A stretch of DNA of 64,000 bases. Source: CAWELS01 sp964468205 (GTDB lineage Bacteria > Acidobacteriota > Terriglobia > Bryobacterales > Bryobacteraceae). The translations under genes and the position numbers were made by a program. The notes under the pieces are model-generated. The model was not told the DNA's origin. It ran no database searches and saw only the letters and a program-made list of their open reading frames with translations. Shown in pieces: positions 1 to 9,202 of this stretch (positions within the stretch are counted from its first letter, which is position 1; the number at the start of each line of letters is the position of its first letter). The stretch spans positions 1-64,000 of the forward strand of contig CAYXVG010000034.1 in assembly GCA_964468205.1 (NCBI GenBank), written 5' to 3'.

Positions 1-110
1 TTCGGGGAAGTTGTTGAGTTTATTGGGGGAAGTGGGTGTGACTGCAGAGGGCACAAAGGGTTGGGGTGTGCACTTATGGGGTTAAGCCGGCGATGGGGGA
101 GTTTTGAGCG

Positions 111-216
111 GAGGGATACGGAGGGGGTTGGGGGAACACGCGGGCTGTCCCCGGGTTTTCCGGGAGGGATACGGAGGGGATTGGGGGAACACGCGGGCTG
201 TCCCCGGGTTTTGCGC
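111..216. repeat. 53-bp tandem repeat, two copies
   Basis: Two head-to-tail copies of a 53-bp unit beginning GAGGGATACGGAGGGG start at 111 and 164. They are nearly identical, with one G/A change inside the unit and divergence at the 3' edge. A short partial copy (CCGGGTTTTGCG) follows at 216-227. The unit is G-rich and contains a CGCGGGCTGTCCCCGG segment. The whole stretch 1-276 holds no convincing gene; open frames here read through the repeat and are low complexity. The repeat ends about 50 bp before the rimO start, so it may sit in that leader. Confidence 0.8.
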
Positions 217-276
217 CGGGTTTTGCGGTGATACTCTGATAAAGAGACGGTATTTTTTGCCCTGGGTACTCATACG

Positions 277-1692
277 TTGAAAGTCGGATTCGTCAGTTTA
301 GGGTGTCCGAAGAACCTCGTTGACACCGAAGTCATGATGGGCCAGCTTCGCGCGAGCGGCCATGAACTCACGCCGCGTCCGGACGAGGCGGACGTGATCG
401 TGGTGAATACCTGCAGCTTCATCGATCCGGCCAAACAGGAATCGGTCGACACCATCCTCGAAATGGCCAGCTACAAGAAATCAGGGAAAGCGCGGCGTCT
501 TGTGGTGGCCGGCTGTATGGTGGAGCGGTATCGCGGGGAGATCCGGAGCAATCTGCCGGAAGTGGACGCCGTGATCGGCACCAATGAGGTCGAGCACATC
601 GTGGCGGCTTGCGAGGGGAGGGAGCCAGAATCGAATCCTCTCGAACCGTATCTTTACCACGAAGGCACGCCACGCGTGTTGGCCACGCCCAAGCACTTCG
701 CCTACGTGAAGATCGCCGAGGGTTGCGACCATCCCTGCACCTTCTGCGTAATCCCGCAGTTCCGAGGTGGCTTTCGCAGCCGCCGCTTCGAAAGCGTCGT
801 TGCCGAAGTTTCCGGACTCCTCGCCCAGGGCGTGCGCGAAATTAATCTGATCGGCCAAGACACCACCAGCTACGGCATGGACTTGGGTATCAAGGACGGA
901 CTGGCGGCGCTGCTCGGGCGGCTGGCGGAGATTCCGTCGCCGCGCGAGAAGTGGATCCGCTTCCTTTATGCCTATCCGAACCGGGTCACCAGCCGGCTGC
1001 TCGAGACCATCGCCGCTCATGACGCGCTCGTGAACTATATCGACATTCCGCTGCAGCACGCAAGCGCCGGCGTCCTGAAGCGCATGAAGCGGGGCGGCGG
1101 CGGCGATCTTTTTTTGAAGCTGCTGGAGCGGATCCGGCGTACGATACCGGGCGTCGCCATACGCACCAGCATGATCGTCGGCTTCCCCGGTGAAACGCAG
1201 CGCGATTTCGAGGAACTCTGCCAGTTCGTCGAGGCGGCGCAGTTCGACCGGCTCGGTGTCTTCTCTTATTCCGACGAGGAAACCAGCCCGGCTTTTCTTC
1301 TCGACGGCAAGGTGAGCAAGCGCGACATCTACAACCGCAGGCGGCGGCTGATGGCGATCCAGCGCAGGATGTCGCGGAAACGAAACCGAATGCTGAGGGG
1401 CAGGGAACTGCCAGTACTGGTGGAAGGGCCGTCCGCCGAAACAGAGCTGTTATGGGAAGGCCGGCTGGCCACACAGGCGCCGGAGATCGATGGTGTATGC
1501 TACATCAATGACGACGGAGGTTTCTCTATTGAGGCCGGCCAGATGCGGATGATGCGAGTCGAGGAGACGCACGACCATGACCTCGTGGGTCCACTGATTG
1601 ACGAACCCACGCGGGAGGCGGCGCCGTCTCCAGCCGGCGTGTTTCCGATTCTGAGCGAGAAGAGTACGCTCTCCGTATCTCGCGGCTTATGA
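277..1692 (+). CDS. rimO: Ribosomal protein S12 methylthiotransferase RimO
   Basis: A radical-SAM methylthiotransferase that adds a methylthio group to an aspartate of ribosomal protein S12. The N-terminal UPF0004 domain carries SLGCPKNLVDTE (the form typical of RimO rather than MiaB), NTCSF and AGCM, giving three cluster-binding cysteines. The radical SAM motif CDHPCTFC lies near residue 150, and a TRAM-like segment ends the protein. At 471 residues it is slightly longer than usual because of a short C-terminal tail. The start is a TTG at 277, since the conserved KVGFVSLGCPK begins there. The stop overlaps the yacG start as ATGA, so the two are probably translated together. Confidence 0.95.
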   Translation: MKVGFVSLGCPKNLVDTEVMMGQLRASGHELTPRPDEADVIVVNTCSFIDPAKQESVDTILEMASYKKSGKARRLVVAGCMVERYRGEIRSNLPEVDAVIGTNEVEHIVAACEGREPESNPLEPYLYHEGTPRVLATPKHFAYVKIAEGCDHPCTFCVIPQFRGGFRSRRFESVVAEVSGLLAQGVREINLIGQDTTSYGMDLGIKDGLAALLGRLAEIPSPREKWIRFLYAYPNRVTSRLLETIAAHDALVNYIDIPLQHASAGVLKRMKRGGGGDLFLKLLERIRRTIPGVAIRTSMIVGFPGETQRDFEELCQFVEAAQFDRLGVFSYSDEETSPAFLLDGKVSKRDIYNRRRRLMAIQRRMSRKRNRMLRGRELPVLVEGPSAETELLWEGRLATQAPEIDGVCYINDDGGFSIEAGQMRMMRVEETHDHDLVGPLIDEPTREAAPSPAGVFPILSEKSTLSVSRGL

Positions 1693-1871
1693 AGTGTCCC
1701 ATCTGCAAAAAGCAAGTTGAGCTCGATGATCCTCACATGCCATTCTGCAGCGAACGCTGCAAATTGATCGATCTCGGCAAGTGGGCTTCCGGGGACTATG
1801 TGATTTCCTCACCGATCGTGCCGGACATTGAAGACTCGCCCGAGGAGCCGGAAGACGGCGATGATAACTAA
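1689..1871 (+). CDS. yacG: DNA gyrase inhibitor YacG, zinc-binding
   Basis: A 60-residue zinc-finger protein. CPIC near the N terminus and CSERC further on form the four-cysteine zinc site of the YacG family, followed by the conserved RCKLIDLGKWASGDY segment and an acidic tail. In E. coli YacG binds and inhibits DNA gyrase. The length is normal for the family. It overlaps rimO by 4 bp at its start and pgpA by 11 bp at its end, within a tightly packed housekeeping operon. Confidence 0.93.
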   Translation: MKCPICKKQVELDDPHMPFCSERCKLIDLGKWASGDYVISSPIVPDIEDSPEEPEDGDDN

Positions 1872-2328
1872 GCTCGCGTTCATCGCCGGCACTTGGTTTG
1901 GCTCGGGATACGTTTCCGTTGCTCCTGGCACCGCCGCCTCGGCAGTGGCGATTCTGTTGGCGCTTGGGTTGCACCGCTGGCTCGGTTTCGGGCAGGTCGA
2001 GTTCGCTGTGCTGGGCGTGGCCCTTTGCATTCCCGGAGTTTGGGCGGCGCAGACCGTCGCAAAGAGCATTGACCGGGAAGATCCGGGTATAGTGGTGATA
2101 GACGAAGTGGCCGGACAGTGGATTACGCTGGCCGGCGCGGCCGCCTTTAACTGGAAGAGCTGGCTCGGAGCATTCCTTCTGTTCCGCTTCTTCGACATTC
2201 TCAAGCCTCCGCCGGTCCGGCAACTGGAAAGACTCCACGGCGGGGTTGGTGTAATGGCCGATGACGTGATGGCAGGAGCGTATGGGGCCGTGGTCCTCTA
2301 CCTTGCGGGGGGCTGGAGCGTTTATTAA
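1861..2328 (+). CDS. pgpA: Phosphatidylglycerophosphatase A
   Basis: An integral membrane phosphatase that removes phosphate from phosphatidylglycerol phosphate in phospholipid synthesis. Family motifs seen are GTWFGSGYVSVAPGT at the N terminus, DEVAGQW in the middle, KPPPVRQLE, and the C-terminal MADDVMAGAYG. Several hydrophobic helices surround them. The frame is open upstream to 1828, but the ATG at 1861 (MITKLAFIAG) matches the family start and gives a normal length of 155 residues. It starts inside the last codons of yacG and ends 3 bp before the next gene. Confidence 0.93.
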   Translation: MITKLAFIAGTWFGSGYVSVAPGTAASAVAILLALGLHRWLGFGQVEFAVLGVALCIPGVWAAQTVAKSIDREDPGIVVIDEVAGQWITLAGAAAFNWKSWLGAFLLFRFFDILKPPPVRQLERLHGGVGVMADDVMAGAYGAVVLYLAGGWSVY

Positions 2329-2331
2329 GTC

Positions 2332-3360
2332 ATGGCAGATTCAAGCAGTATGAACGGCACACCGGAAATCCGAACCCTCTCGCCGGGTTCCGCAATTCCC
2401 GGAGGAGAATTCCAGATTCGCGGCACAGGATTTGCAAGGGCAGCGCAACCCAAGGTCCTGATTGGCGAGGAGCCCGCTCAGGTGATCATCGGTTCCGACA
2501 ATTATGTGATCGCCCGGGTACCCGACAACGCGACCGTGGGCGAGATTACCGTGCTGAGCGGCGACGAGGCCAGCAAACCGTGGGTCTGCGATATTGGACT
2601 GCAAATCGCGGATGGACTTCATCCCGTGGCCAATCCGGCGGTGGACCGGATGGGCAACGTGTACACCACGGTGAGCGGTTCACGCGGGCAGAAGACAGAC
2701 GTCTCGATTTTCCGGGTGAATCTCAACTACAACGTCGAGCCATTCGCCACCGGGATCATGAATGCCACGGCACTCGCCTTCGATGAGGCCGGTGTGCTGC
2801 ATGTCAGCAGCCGGCACGAGGGCATCGTCTATCAGGTATCGGAGTCGGGCGCCACGTCGATCTTCATCGAGGGCATGGGGGTCGCCACCGGCATGGCTTT
2901 TGATCAGGAAGGGAATCTCTATGTGGGAGACCGCAGCGGGACGATCTTCAAGATCAATCCGGAGCGGCAGATCTACGTCTTCGCCACCATGGAGCCGTCG
3001 ATTTCGGCCTACCATCTGGCATTTGGTCCCGGCGGCAATCTCTTCGTGACTGGCCCGACAACGTCGAGTTTTGACTGCGTCTACCGGGTGGATCCGAACG
3101 GCGACGTCGAACCTTTTTACCGGGGGTTGGGCCGCCCGCAGGGCGTTGCGCTCGATATAGCGGGGAATGTCTATGTTGCCGCCTCGCTGGGCGGGCGCCG
3201 GGGCGTGGTGCGTATTGATCCTGAAGCCAACGCTGAGTTGTTCCTTTCCGGTCCGAACATCGTCGGACTCGCGTTTTCTCCGTCGAGGTCGGTTATCGTC
3301 GCCACCAACAACGCACTCTATCGTGTCGAGGCTGACATTCAGGGACGGCCGCTTCCGTAG
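2332..3360 (+). CDS. IPT/TIG domain plus NHL/SMP-30-like beta-propeller protein
   Basis: A 342-residue protein with two parts. Residues about 10-85 look like an IPT/TIG immunoglobulin-like domain (LSPGSAIPGGEFQIRGTGF). Residues about 90-335 form a beta-propeller with repeated strands of the type G-x-x-FDxxGNLYVGD, as in NHL or SMP-30/gluconolactonase proteins. No signal peptide is evident, which is odd because both folds are more often extracellular. It starts 3 bp after pgpA and stands 18 bp before cinA, so it is embedded in the housekeeping operon. The function is unknown; a ligand-binding or lactonase-like role is possible, but no catalytic residues could be assigned. Confidence 0.75.
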   Translation: MADSSSMNGTPEIRTLSPGSAIPGGEFQIRGTGFARAAQPKVLIGEEPAQVIIGSDNYVIARVPDNATVGEITVLSGDEASKPWVCDIGLQIADGLHPVANPAVDRMGNVYTTVSGSRGQKTDVSIFRVNLNYNVEPFATGIMNATALAFDEAGVLHVSSRHEGIVYQVSESGATSIFIEGMGVATGMAFDQEGNLYVGDRSGTIFKINPERQIYVFATMEPSISAYHLAFGPGGNLFVTGPTTSSFDCVYRVDPNGDVEPFYRGLGRPQGVALDIAGNVYVAASLGGRRGVVRIDPEANAELFLSGPNIVGLAFSPSRSVIVATNNALYRVEADIQGRPLP

Positions 3361-3378
3361 GCGGAGCGTACTGCCGGA

Positions 3379-4611
3379 ATGAACGCCGAGATCATCGCCG
3401 TCGGGTCCGAATTGCTCACCGCGGCCCGCATCGACACCAACTCGCTCTATTTGACGGACCAACTGAACGCCCTCGGGGTGGAACTCGCCGGGAAGTCGGT
3501 GATCGGCGATGATCGGGGGAGGATCACCGCCTGCGTCGCGGGCGCGCTGCAGCGCTCGGAAATCGTCATCACCACCGGAGGGCTTGGACCCACCGAAGAC
3601 GACCTGACGCGCGAGGCCGTGGCCGCGGCGTTGGGGAAGCGGCTCGTCTTCCGGCAAGAGCTTTGCGACCGGATCGAGGCTTTGTTCCAGAGGATGGGCC
3701 GCCGTATGGCCTCGATCAACCAGCGTCAGGCCTTCGTCATAGAGGGCGCCGAGGCGCTCGATAACAATAACGGAACCGCGCCCGGGCTATGGGTCCCCAC
3801 GGATGGCGGAAAAGTGGTTTGCCTGCTTCCGGGTCCGCCGCGGGAACTGCAGCCGATGTTCGAAGCCGAGTGCCTGCCGCGCCTGCGGCAGGTTGTTCCG
3901 CCTCTCGCTATCCGGACTCTTCAGTTTCGGGTGACCGGGATGGCCGAATCGGACCTGGACCAATTGATTTCGCCGGTCTACAAACGCTACGAGAACCCCG
4001 TCACCACCGTGCTCGCCTCCCCCGGCGACATTCAGGTCCACCTGCGCGCCCGCTGCCAAACCGCGGCGGAGGCGGACGCCCTGCTGGCGGAGGTGGGGCC
4101 GCAGGTTGAGGAACTGCTCGGCGACCGGATCTATTCCCGCAACGGATCGTCATTGGAGGAGACGGTGGGGGCGATGCTCCTGGCCGCCCAGGCGACGGTC
4201 GCGGTCGCCGAAAGCTGCACCGGGGGCTTGCTGGCGGAAACGATCACGTCCGTGCCCGGCGCTTCGCATTACTTCGCGGGCGGATTTCTCGTCTATGCGG
4301 CGGAGCAGAAAATCAAGCTCCTTGGCGTGGATCCAGAGTTGATCCGGCAACACTCGGTAGTGAGCGAGGAGGTTGCGAGCGCGATGGCCGCGGCGGCGCG
4401 TGAGCGCACCGGAGCAACCTACGCCCTTTCCGTCACCGGAGAGGCAGGGCCGGAGAGCGCGACCGGCAATCCGCCGGGTACGGTGTATCTCGGGCTGACC
4501 GGACCCACTGGAACGGCCGTGAAGCGCTTCCAGTTTCTCGGCGACCGCCAGCGGGTGCGGCTGCGGGCCGTACGCCATGCATTGGATCTGCTGAGAGGCG
4601 CTTTGGCGTAG
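3379..4611 (+). CDS. cinA: CinA: ADP-ribose pyrophosphatase / nicotinamide mononucleotide deamidase
   Basis: A two-domain protein of 410 residues. Residues 1-170 are the MoaB/MogA-like COG1058 domain (AEIIAVGSELL, TTGGLGPTEDDLTREAVA). Residues about 250-408 are the CinA C-terminal amidase domain with the catalytic-loop motif AESCTGGLLA, then YFAGGFLVYA and SVTGEAGP. Full-length CinA hydrolyses nicotinamide mononucleotide to nicotinic acid mononucleotide and can act on ADP-ribose, so it recycles pyridine nucleotides. ATG start at 3379. It is the last gene of the rimO run and converges with the Gfo/Idh gene at 4637. Confidence 0.94.
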   Translation: MNAEIIAVGSELLTAARIDTNSLYLTDQLNALGVELAGKSVIGDDRGRITACVAGALQRSEIVITTGGLGPTEDDLTREAVAAALGKRLVFRQELCDRIEALFQRMGRRMASINQRQAFVIEGAEALDNNNGTAPGLWVPTDGGKVVCLLPGPPRELQPMFEAECLPRLRQVVPPLAIRTLQFRVTGMAESDLDQLISPVYKRYENPVTTVLASPGDIQVHLRARCQTAAEADALLAEVGPQVEELLGDRIYSRNGSSLEETVGAMLLAAQATVAVAESCTGGLLAETITSVPGASHYFAGGFLVYAAEQKIKLLGVDPELIRQHSVVSEEVASAMAAAARERTGATYALSVTGEAGPESATGNPPGTVYLGLTGPTGTAVKRFQFLGDRQRVRLRAVRHALDLLRGALA

Positions 4612-4636
4612 CCGGCGGCGCCGGGCGCAGGCCCGC

Positions 4637-5920
4637 CTAAACGACGTACGGTTCGCGGTAATCGCGCGTCAGGAGCTTGTTGGCCTCCCAATCGTTCACG
4701 AAGCTCGAACGGTTCGAGTCCAGCACGAGCCGCCGGCCGACGCGGTAGCTGATGTTGGCGAGGTGGCACAGGTTGGCCGAGATGACGCCCACTTCGACGT
4801 CCGCCGTCAGGTCTGTGTGGTCCCGGCTATGGACGGCGGCAAGGAAGTTTTCCATGTGCTCTTTCGTACCGTCTCCGGAGCCTTTCTCTTCCATGACCAA
4901 CTCGTCGCGTTCGCCTTTGTAGATCTTGAACCCGCGCCCGTCGAGGTGCATCCATCCGTCGGCTCCGAAGAACAGGTCGCCGACGTCGTTGCCCGGCGAG
5001 ACGGGCTCGCCGCCCTCGGGACCGGTCAGCAGGCCGCGAACCTCGAACTGGATCTGCATATCTCCGTAGTCCAGGGTGACAAACTGGGTGTTCGGGGTTT
5101 CCTGGTCGTCGTCGTAGATATATTTGCCGCCGTTTGAGAACACCCACTTCGGCATGGTCAGTTCGCCAAGCCCCCAGCGAGCGAGATCCATTTCGTGTAC
5201 GCCCTGGTTGCCGATGTCTCCATTGCCGGTATCCCAAAACCAATGCCAGTTGTAGGCGTATTGGTTTTGGCTGAAGGGCTTCATTTGCGCGGGTCCGAGG
5301 AACAGATCCCAATCGATCCCCGGAGGAACCGGTTCTGCCGGAGTATGGCCAATGCTCTTGCGCCGCTTGAAACACAGCCCCTTGGCCATGTAGAGCTTGC
5401 CGATGACGCCGTCCCTGAGAAGTTCCATCGCCCTGATTTTGTATGCGGTAGACCGGCTCTGAGATCCGATCTGCACGATGCGCTCCGTGGAGCGCGCCAC
5501 CTCGATCATCTTTTGGCCTTCATATGGGTTATGGCAGGCGGGTTTCTCGCAGAAGACGTCCTTGCCGGCCTGGCAAGCCCAGATGGTGGCCAGCGAGTGC
5601 CAGTGGTTCGGCGTAGTGATCGCGACGGCGTCCACGGCCTTGCTGGCGTACATGTCCCGCATGTCGCGGAACTCTTCGGCTTTCGGCTGTCCGGCTTTGC
5701 TGAGAATGGCCTGGCCTCTTTCCCGGCTGGCCTGATTGACGTCGCAGAGCCCGCCTACCGAGGCTCCCGCGATGGTGTTCCAACGGCCGATGTGGGCGCG
5801 GCCGCGGCCCCCGACGCCGACGATGCCGATCGACACCCGGTCATTTGCTCCCAAGACGCGAGTGGCGGAGGCGGCGACAGCGGCCCCCTGGAAGAAGGTA
5901 CGGCGAGATAGTTTCGACAT
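4637..5920 (-). CDS. Tat-exported Gfo/Idh/MocA family oxidoreductase
   Basis: A 427-residue NAD(P)-dependent sugar-type oxidoreductase. A Tat signal (SRRTFFQG, then a hydrophobic alanine-rich stretch) opens the protein. The Rossmann motif GIVGVGGRGRAHI follows, and CEKPACHNPYEG is the conserved EKP motif. The C-terminal half is the usual GFO/IDH alpha/beta domain with NQGVHEMDLARWGLG. Export with bound cofactor fits Tat. It is the second gene after the NagB-like gene on the minus strand, 57 bp apart. The substrate is unknown; relatives dehydrogenate C3 of glycosides or act as NAD-dependent glycosidases. Confidence 0.88.
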   Translation of the reverse strand: MSKLSRRTFFQGAAVAASATRVLGANDRVSIGIVGVGGRGRAHIGRWNTIAGASVGGLCDVNQASRERGQAILSKAGQPKAEEFRDMRDMYASKAVDAVAITTPNHWHSLATIWACQAGKDVFCEKPACHNPYEGQKMIEVARSTERIVQIGSQSRSTAYKIRAMELLRDGVIGKLYMAKGLCFKRRKSIGHTPAEPVPPGIDWDLFLGPAQMKPFSQNQYAYNWHWFWDTGNGDIGNQGVHEMDLARWGLGELTMPKWVFSNGGKYIYDDDQETPNTQFVTLDYGDMQIQFEVRGLLTGPEGGEPVSPGNDVGDLFFGADGWMHLDGRGFKIYKGERDELVMEEKGSGDGTKEHMENFLAAVHSRDHTDLTADVEVGVISANLCHLANISYRVGRRLVLDSNRSSFVNDWEANKLLTRDYREPYVV

Positions 5921-5977
5921 AATAATTAGTCCCCTCGCAGTATAACTCCGAACGGCGCCGGTTCGATCTCGACGATG

Positions 5978-6922
5978 TTAGCCGAGGCTAACGTGAACGG
6001 GAGCCGCGGTCGCCTCATTGGTGATAACTTCGGCGTCCGGATGCCCCTGGACAAGCGTACATGGGAAATCCGTTGTGACGTCGCCCGCGACGGCGACGCG
6101 GAAGATTGCGCGGTGCCGTTCGCCGGCGGCGCAGTAAAGCCGGATCCGGCGCGAAGCAAGAATGTCCTTCATTCCCAGCGTGACCGCCAGGGGCGGGATC
6201 GCCGCCGAATTGCCTCCGGAACAGTGAATACTCTGCACCACGATCGAGTCGTCGCCCAACACCACCACGCGGGTCTTCGATTCGCGCAATTCCTCTACCG
6301 CAATCCGCCGCCAGCGGGAGTTCGGCGGTTCGTTGAAGGCGACGTGACCGTGGTAGCCGACGCCTCCATAGCAGCAATCGATTCCACCCACGGCTTCGAT
6401 TGCTTCGCTGATCTCGTCGATTCGGAACGGATGCGGGAAGTAGCACTGGCCGTCTGGGATGCGCAACTCGTCGTCCAGCCGCGCGAACACCTCACGGCGC
6501 ATGAATCCCTCGAAACTGAGCGGATCCGACACCGGGATTGGGCGGCCCTGCCAGTCAAGAAACTCGTCCATGTTGAAGGTGAATACATTCTTCCAACTGA
6601 TCCGCTCGCGATTGCAGATCCCGACCAGCGCCGGGTAATGCGCCACCGGGCCAACGGGAAGGATCATTCGCGTTGGCTTGCCGGAACGGTTGCGCGTTTG
6701 GATCAGGCCTGCAATTGACCGGGCGAAGTCATCCAGCAGCGCCGCCCGGTCCGGCAGCAGCCGAAAGGGCATTCGCCCTTTCTCGCGCAGTTCCTCCACG
6801 GGAAGCTCCATCAAAGCGGCAATCTGTTTGGCGTGCATCTCTCTGTACCTTTCCGGGACGGATCCGGGACCGCCCACTTGCAGATTATGGAATATGCGTA
6901 GAGCGTTCTGCTCATCTCTCAA
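5978..6922 (-). CDS. Divergent NagB-like (glucosamine-6-phosphate deaminase / 6-phosphogluconolactonase fold) protein
   Basis: A 314-residue member of the NagB/RpiA/6PGL superfamily. FNMDEFL (near residue 116) and HGHVAFNEPP (near 191) match the two NagB active-site motifs. However, the aspartate normally found in the GxGxDGH motif is His191 here. The N-terminal GLPTGGTP-like phosphate loop is replaced by LPVGPVAHYP, and the later Gly-x-x-Lys-Ala motif reads GERHRA. The retained His193 and Glu198 suggest an active but altered enzyme, possibly on a non-phosphorylated or unusual sugar. The start at 6922 is TTG with no clear ribosome site, so it is uncertain; an internal ATG near residue 29 is possible. 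It is divergent from the sulfite oxidase gene. Confidence 0.75.
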   Translation of the reverse strand: MRDEQNALRIFHNLQVGGPGSVPERYREMHAKQIAALMELPVEELREKGRMPFRLLPDRAALLDDFARSIAGLIQTRNRSGKPTRMILPVGPVAHYPALVGICNRERISWKNVFTFNMDEFLDWQGRPIPVSDPLSFEGFMRREVFARLDDELRIPDGQCYFPHPFRIDEISEAIEAVGGIDCCYGGVGYHGHVAFNEPPNSRWRRIAVEELRESKTRVVVLGDDSIVVQSIHCSGGNSAAIPPLAVTLGMKDILASRRIRLYCAAGERHRAIFRVAVAGDVTTDFPCTLVQGHPDAEVITNEATAAPVHVSLG

Positions 6923-6950
6923 TCAGCTTGGCCTGGCTTCAGATATTAAC

Positions 6951-6980
6951 TTGTTCCATATATAGTATCTGATATATAAT
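6951..6980 (+). promoter_or_regulatory. Sigma70-like promoter overlapping an AT-rich operator-like box
   Basis: TTGTTC at 6951-6956 and a perfect TATAAT at 6975-6980 are separated by 18 bp, reading towards the sulfite oxidase gene at 7045. The spacer and -10 region hold GTATCTGATATATAAT (6965-6980), one of several similar AT-rich boxes in this region. A regulator bound here would cover the -10 box and could also affect the divergent NagB-like gene. Confidence 0.55.
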
Positions 6981-7044
6981 TGCTATAGGGAATCGACTGG
7001 GTTCTTCTGGATACCACAGGAAAAGAGAGCGAAGGGAGAACTAC

Positions 7045-8109
7045 ATGCCAAAAATCATCAACTCCGGCCCCCCTTTGGACCGCTTGGTGGCCAACCGCAT
7101 CACGCCGAACGAATGGTTCTTCCGCCGCAATCACGCGGTTATCCCGGACATCGATCCGGACGGCTTCCGCCTCACCGTGGACGGCGACGTGAGCCGGGCG
7201 CGGGAGTGGACGCTCAAGGAGTTGGAAGCCGAGTTCCAAGTTGTGGAAGTTCCGGCAACGCTCGTGTGCGCCGGTAACCGCCGCAGCGAGATCAGCGCCA
7301 TTGCCCCGATTGACGACCAGCTAAACTGGGGCGCGGAAGCGATTGGCACGGCGAAATGGGCTGGCTTCCGCTTGGCCGAGGTGATTGGCGCGTCCGGGCG
7401 CACGGCCCGGTCCGGGCATGCCGCATTCCTGGCCCTGGACCAAGTGGCCCAGCCTGGCTACGACGGCGGCCGCCCCTTCCCATACGGCAGTTCCATTCCC
7501 CTGGAGAAGGCGATGCACCCGCAGACGATTTTGGCCACTATGATGAATGGGTCGCCGCTCCCGGCCAGGCATGGATTTCCTTTGCGTGTCGTGGTCCCCG
7601 GCTACATCGGCGCAAGAAGCGTGAAGTGGGTGACACGGATCACCATACAGGACCGGCCTTCGGACAACTACTTCCAGCAGGTAGCCTATCGTCTCTACCC
7701 GAGCTATATCTCGCAGAACAATGGAGACAAGTCCTCGGGGCTGATGTTGGCGGAGTTTGCGGTCAATTCAGTGATCGCCGAACCCGCGCCCCACGGCGAG
7801 CTCAAGGAGGGGGTTGTCTCGATTCGCGGATACGCCATTGCCGGCGGCGAGCGGACGGTGGTCCGCGTGGACGTCTCGACCGATGGGGGAAGAAGCTGGT
7901 GCGGCGCCAGGCTTCTGAACGATGCGGAACCCTATGTCTGGCGGCTGTGGCAAGTGGAAGCGGAGCTTCTTGCCGGCGATCACACGCTCGTTGTCCGGGC
8001 TACCGACTCCGCCGCAAACAGCCAACCGGAACGCGTTGAGAGCGTCTGGAACTACAAAGGCTACGCCAACAATGCATGGCATCGCGTCCCCGTGCGAGTG
8101 CGCCGATAG
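7045..8109 (+). CDS. Sulfite oxidase-type molybdenum oxidoreductase, no haem domain
   Basis: A 354-residue protein with the two domains of the sulfite oxidase family. Residues about 15-215 are the molybdopterin-binding domain, with the molybdenum-ligand cysteine at about residue 75 in TLVCAGNRR. Residues about 235-350 are the dimerisation domain (VRVDVSTDGGRSWCGA, VRATDSAANSQPE). It lacks an N-terminal cytochrome b5 domain and has no signal peptide, so it appears cytoplasmic. The likely reaction is oxidation of sulfite to sulfate, though the electron acceptor is not evident. ATG at 7045 follows AGGGAGA. A sulfite-releasing lyase candidate lies at 18.1-19.5 kb, which suggests a reason for this gene. 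Other Mo-dependent activities of the family are possible. Confidence 0.85.
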   Translation: MPKIINSGPPLDRLVANRITPNEWFFRRNHAVIPDIDPDGFRLTVDGDVSRAREWTLKELEAEFQVVEVPATLVCAGNRRSEISAIAPIDDQLNWGAEAIGTAKWAGFRLAEVIGASGRTARSGHAAFLALDQVAQPGYDGGRPFPYGSSIPLEKAMHPQTILATMMNGSPLPARHGFPLRVVVPGYIGARSVKWVTRITIQDRPSDNYFQQVAYRLYPSYISQNNGDKSSGLMLAEFAVNSVIAEPAPHGELKEGVVSIRGYAIAGGERTVVRVDVSTDGGRSWCGARLLNDAEPYVWRLWQVEAELLAGDHTLVVRATDSAANSQPERVESVWNYKGYANNAWHRVPVRVRR

Positions 8110-8130
8110 GGCCGGCCGGCCGCGAGCCAC

Positions 8131-9195
8131 TTAGCGAGCGCCGGTGGTGTCGAGTTTCCCCTGGCGCATTTCCTCGGGCAATCCGCTGACCAGCGACGCC
8201 CTGGCCGTCTCGCAGAAGGCGACCGCTCGCATGGCTTCTCCGGGCGATATCGGGATGGGCCCTCCGCTTCGCGCGGCCTCGGCCATCGCGGATATCTCGG
8301 TTCGCAGCTCGAAGAATTCGCCGGGTGTTGACTCGACAGGCATATCCCGGAGGGCGCCGTCCTCCGAGATCTGAAGACTATAAGCCGGCTTCTCGGAACG
8401 GTCTACCTCCGCATGCCACTCGGCGCGCAACATTGCGCGGGCCCCGAAAACCTTCACCGACAGATGGTGTTCCACCGCGATCAGGCTTTGCGACACGTTC
8501 ATGTAGGAACGGTTCGGATAACTGACGACGGCGGTGAAATTGTCGCTCATCTCGGGCTGGTATCCGGCCGAGGCTTCCCGCTGATTCCCAAATGCGTAGA
8601 CTTTCGACGGCTCACCGGCTTCCTGAAGAAACCATGCTCCAAGGTCGAAGTAGTGGACCGGCTCCTCCAAGGTCCAGTTTCCGACGCGCGCGGGATCGCC
8701 GCGCCATCCGCCGGCGCCCGGACGATAAGGGCGCCGCCAGAGGTCAATCACCACGGTACGGACATCGCCGAGTTCGCCGGCCTCAATTAGACTCCGGATC
8801 CGCGCCCACAGCGGCGAGAAGCGCATCTCATGACCCACAAAGAGAATCCGGCCGGCCGCCCGCGCCGCCTGCCAGATGCGCGCGCAGGAGTCCACATCGG
8901 TCGCCATGGGTTTTTCGAGCAGCACGTGTTTCCCGTTTTCAAACGCGGCGACAGCGGCGCTCTCGTGGAGGTGGTTGGGAAGCACGATATCGATGACGTC
9001 AAGATCCGGCCTCCGCGCCAACTCGAGGAAATCATCGTAGACGGCGGCGCCTGTCTCGGCCGCGGCGAGTCCGCGGCTCTCGTGCGTACGGGCGCAGATG
9101 GCGACCAGGTCACACCCGGGAGATTCCAGGATCGCCTGGGCATGGCAGCGTCCCCAGGATCCGTATCCGATCAACGCAAAGCGGACTTCGTTCAT
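8131..9195 (-). CDS. Cytoplasmic Gfo/Idh/MocA family protein
   Basis: A 354-residue NAD-binding protein with the Rossmann motif ALIGYGSWGRCHA, LLEKPMATD as the EKP motif, and a GFO/IDH C-terminal domain containing EPVHYFDLGAWFL. Unlike its three relatives in this region it has no export signal. The frame is open to 9225, but the ATG at 9195 is preferred because the extra codons run through an AT-rich operator-like box. It may be a dehydrogenase or an NAD-dependent glycosidase of the GH109/GH188 type; GH188 members act on sulfoquinovosides. That specific role is inference only. It is convergent with the sulfite oxidase gene and divergent from the GntR gene. Confidence 0.85.
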   Translation of the reverse strand: MNEVRFALIGYGSWGRCHAQAILESPGCDLVAICARTHESRGLAAAETGAAVYDDFLELARRPDLDVIDIVLPNHLHESAAVAAFENGKHVLLEKPMATDVDSCARIWQAARAAGRILFVGHEMRFSPLWARIRSLIEAGELGDVRTVVIDLWRRPYRPGAGGWRGDPARVGNWTLEEPVHYFDLGAWFLQEAGEPSKVYAFGNQREASAGYQPEMSDNFTAVVSYPNRSYMNVSQSLIAVEHHLSVKVFGARAMLRAEWHAEVDRSEKPAYSLQISEDGALRDMPVESTPGEFFELRTEISAMAEAARSGGPIPISPGEAMRAVAFCETARASLVSGLPEEMRQGKLDTTGAR

Positions 9196-9202
9196 CTTGG
9201 TT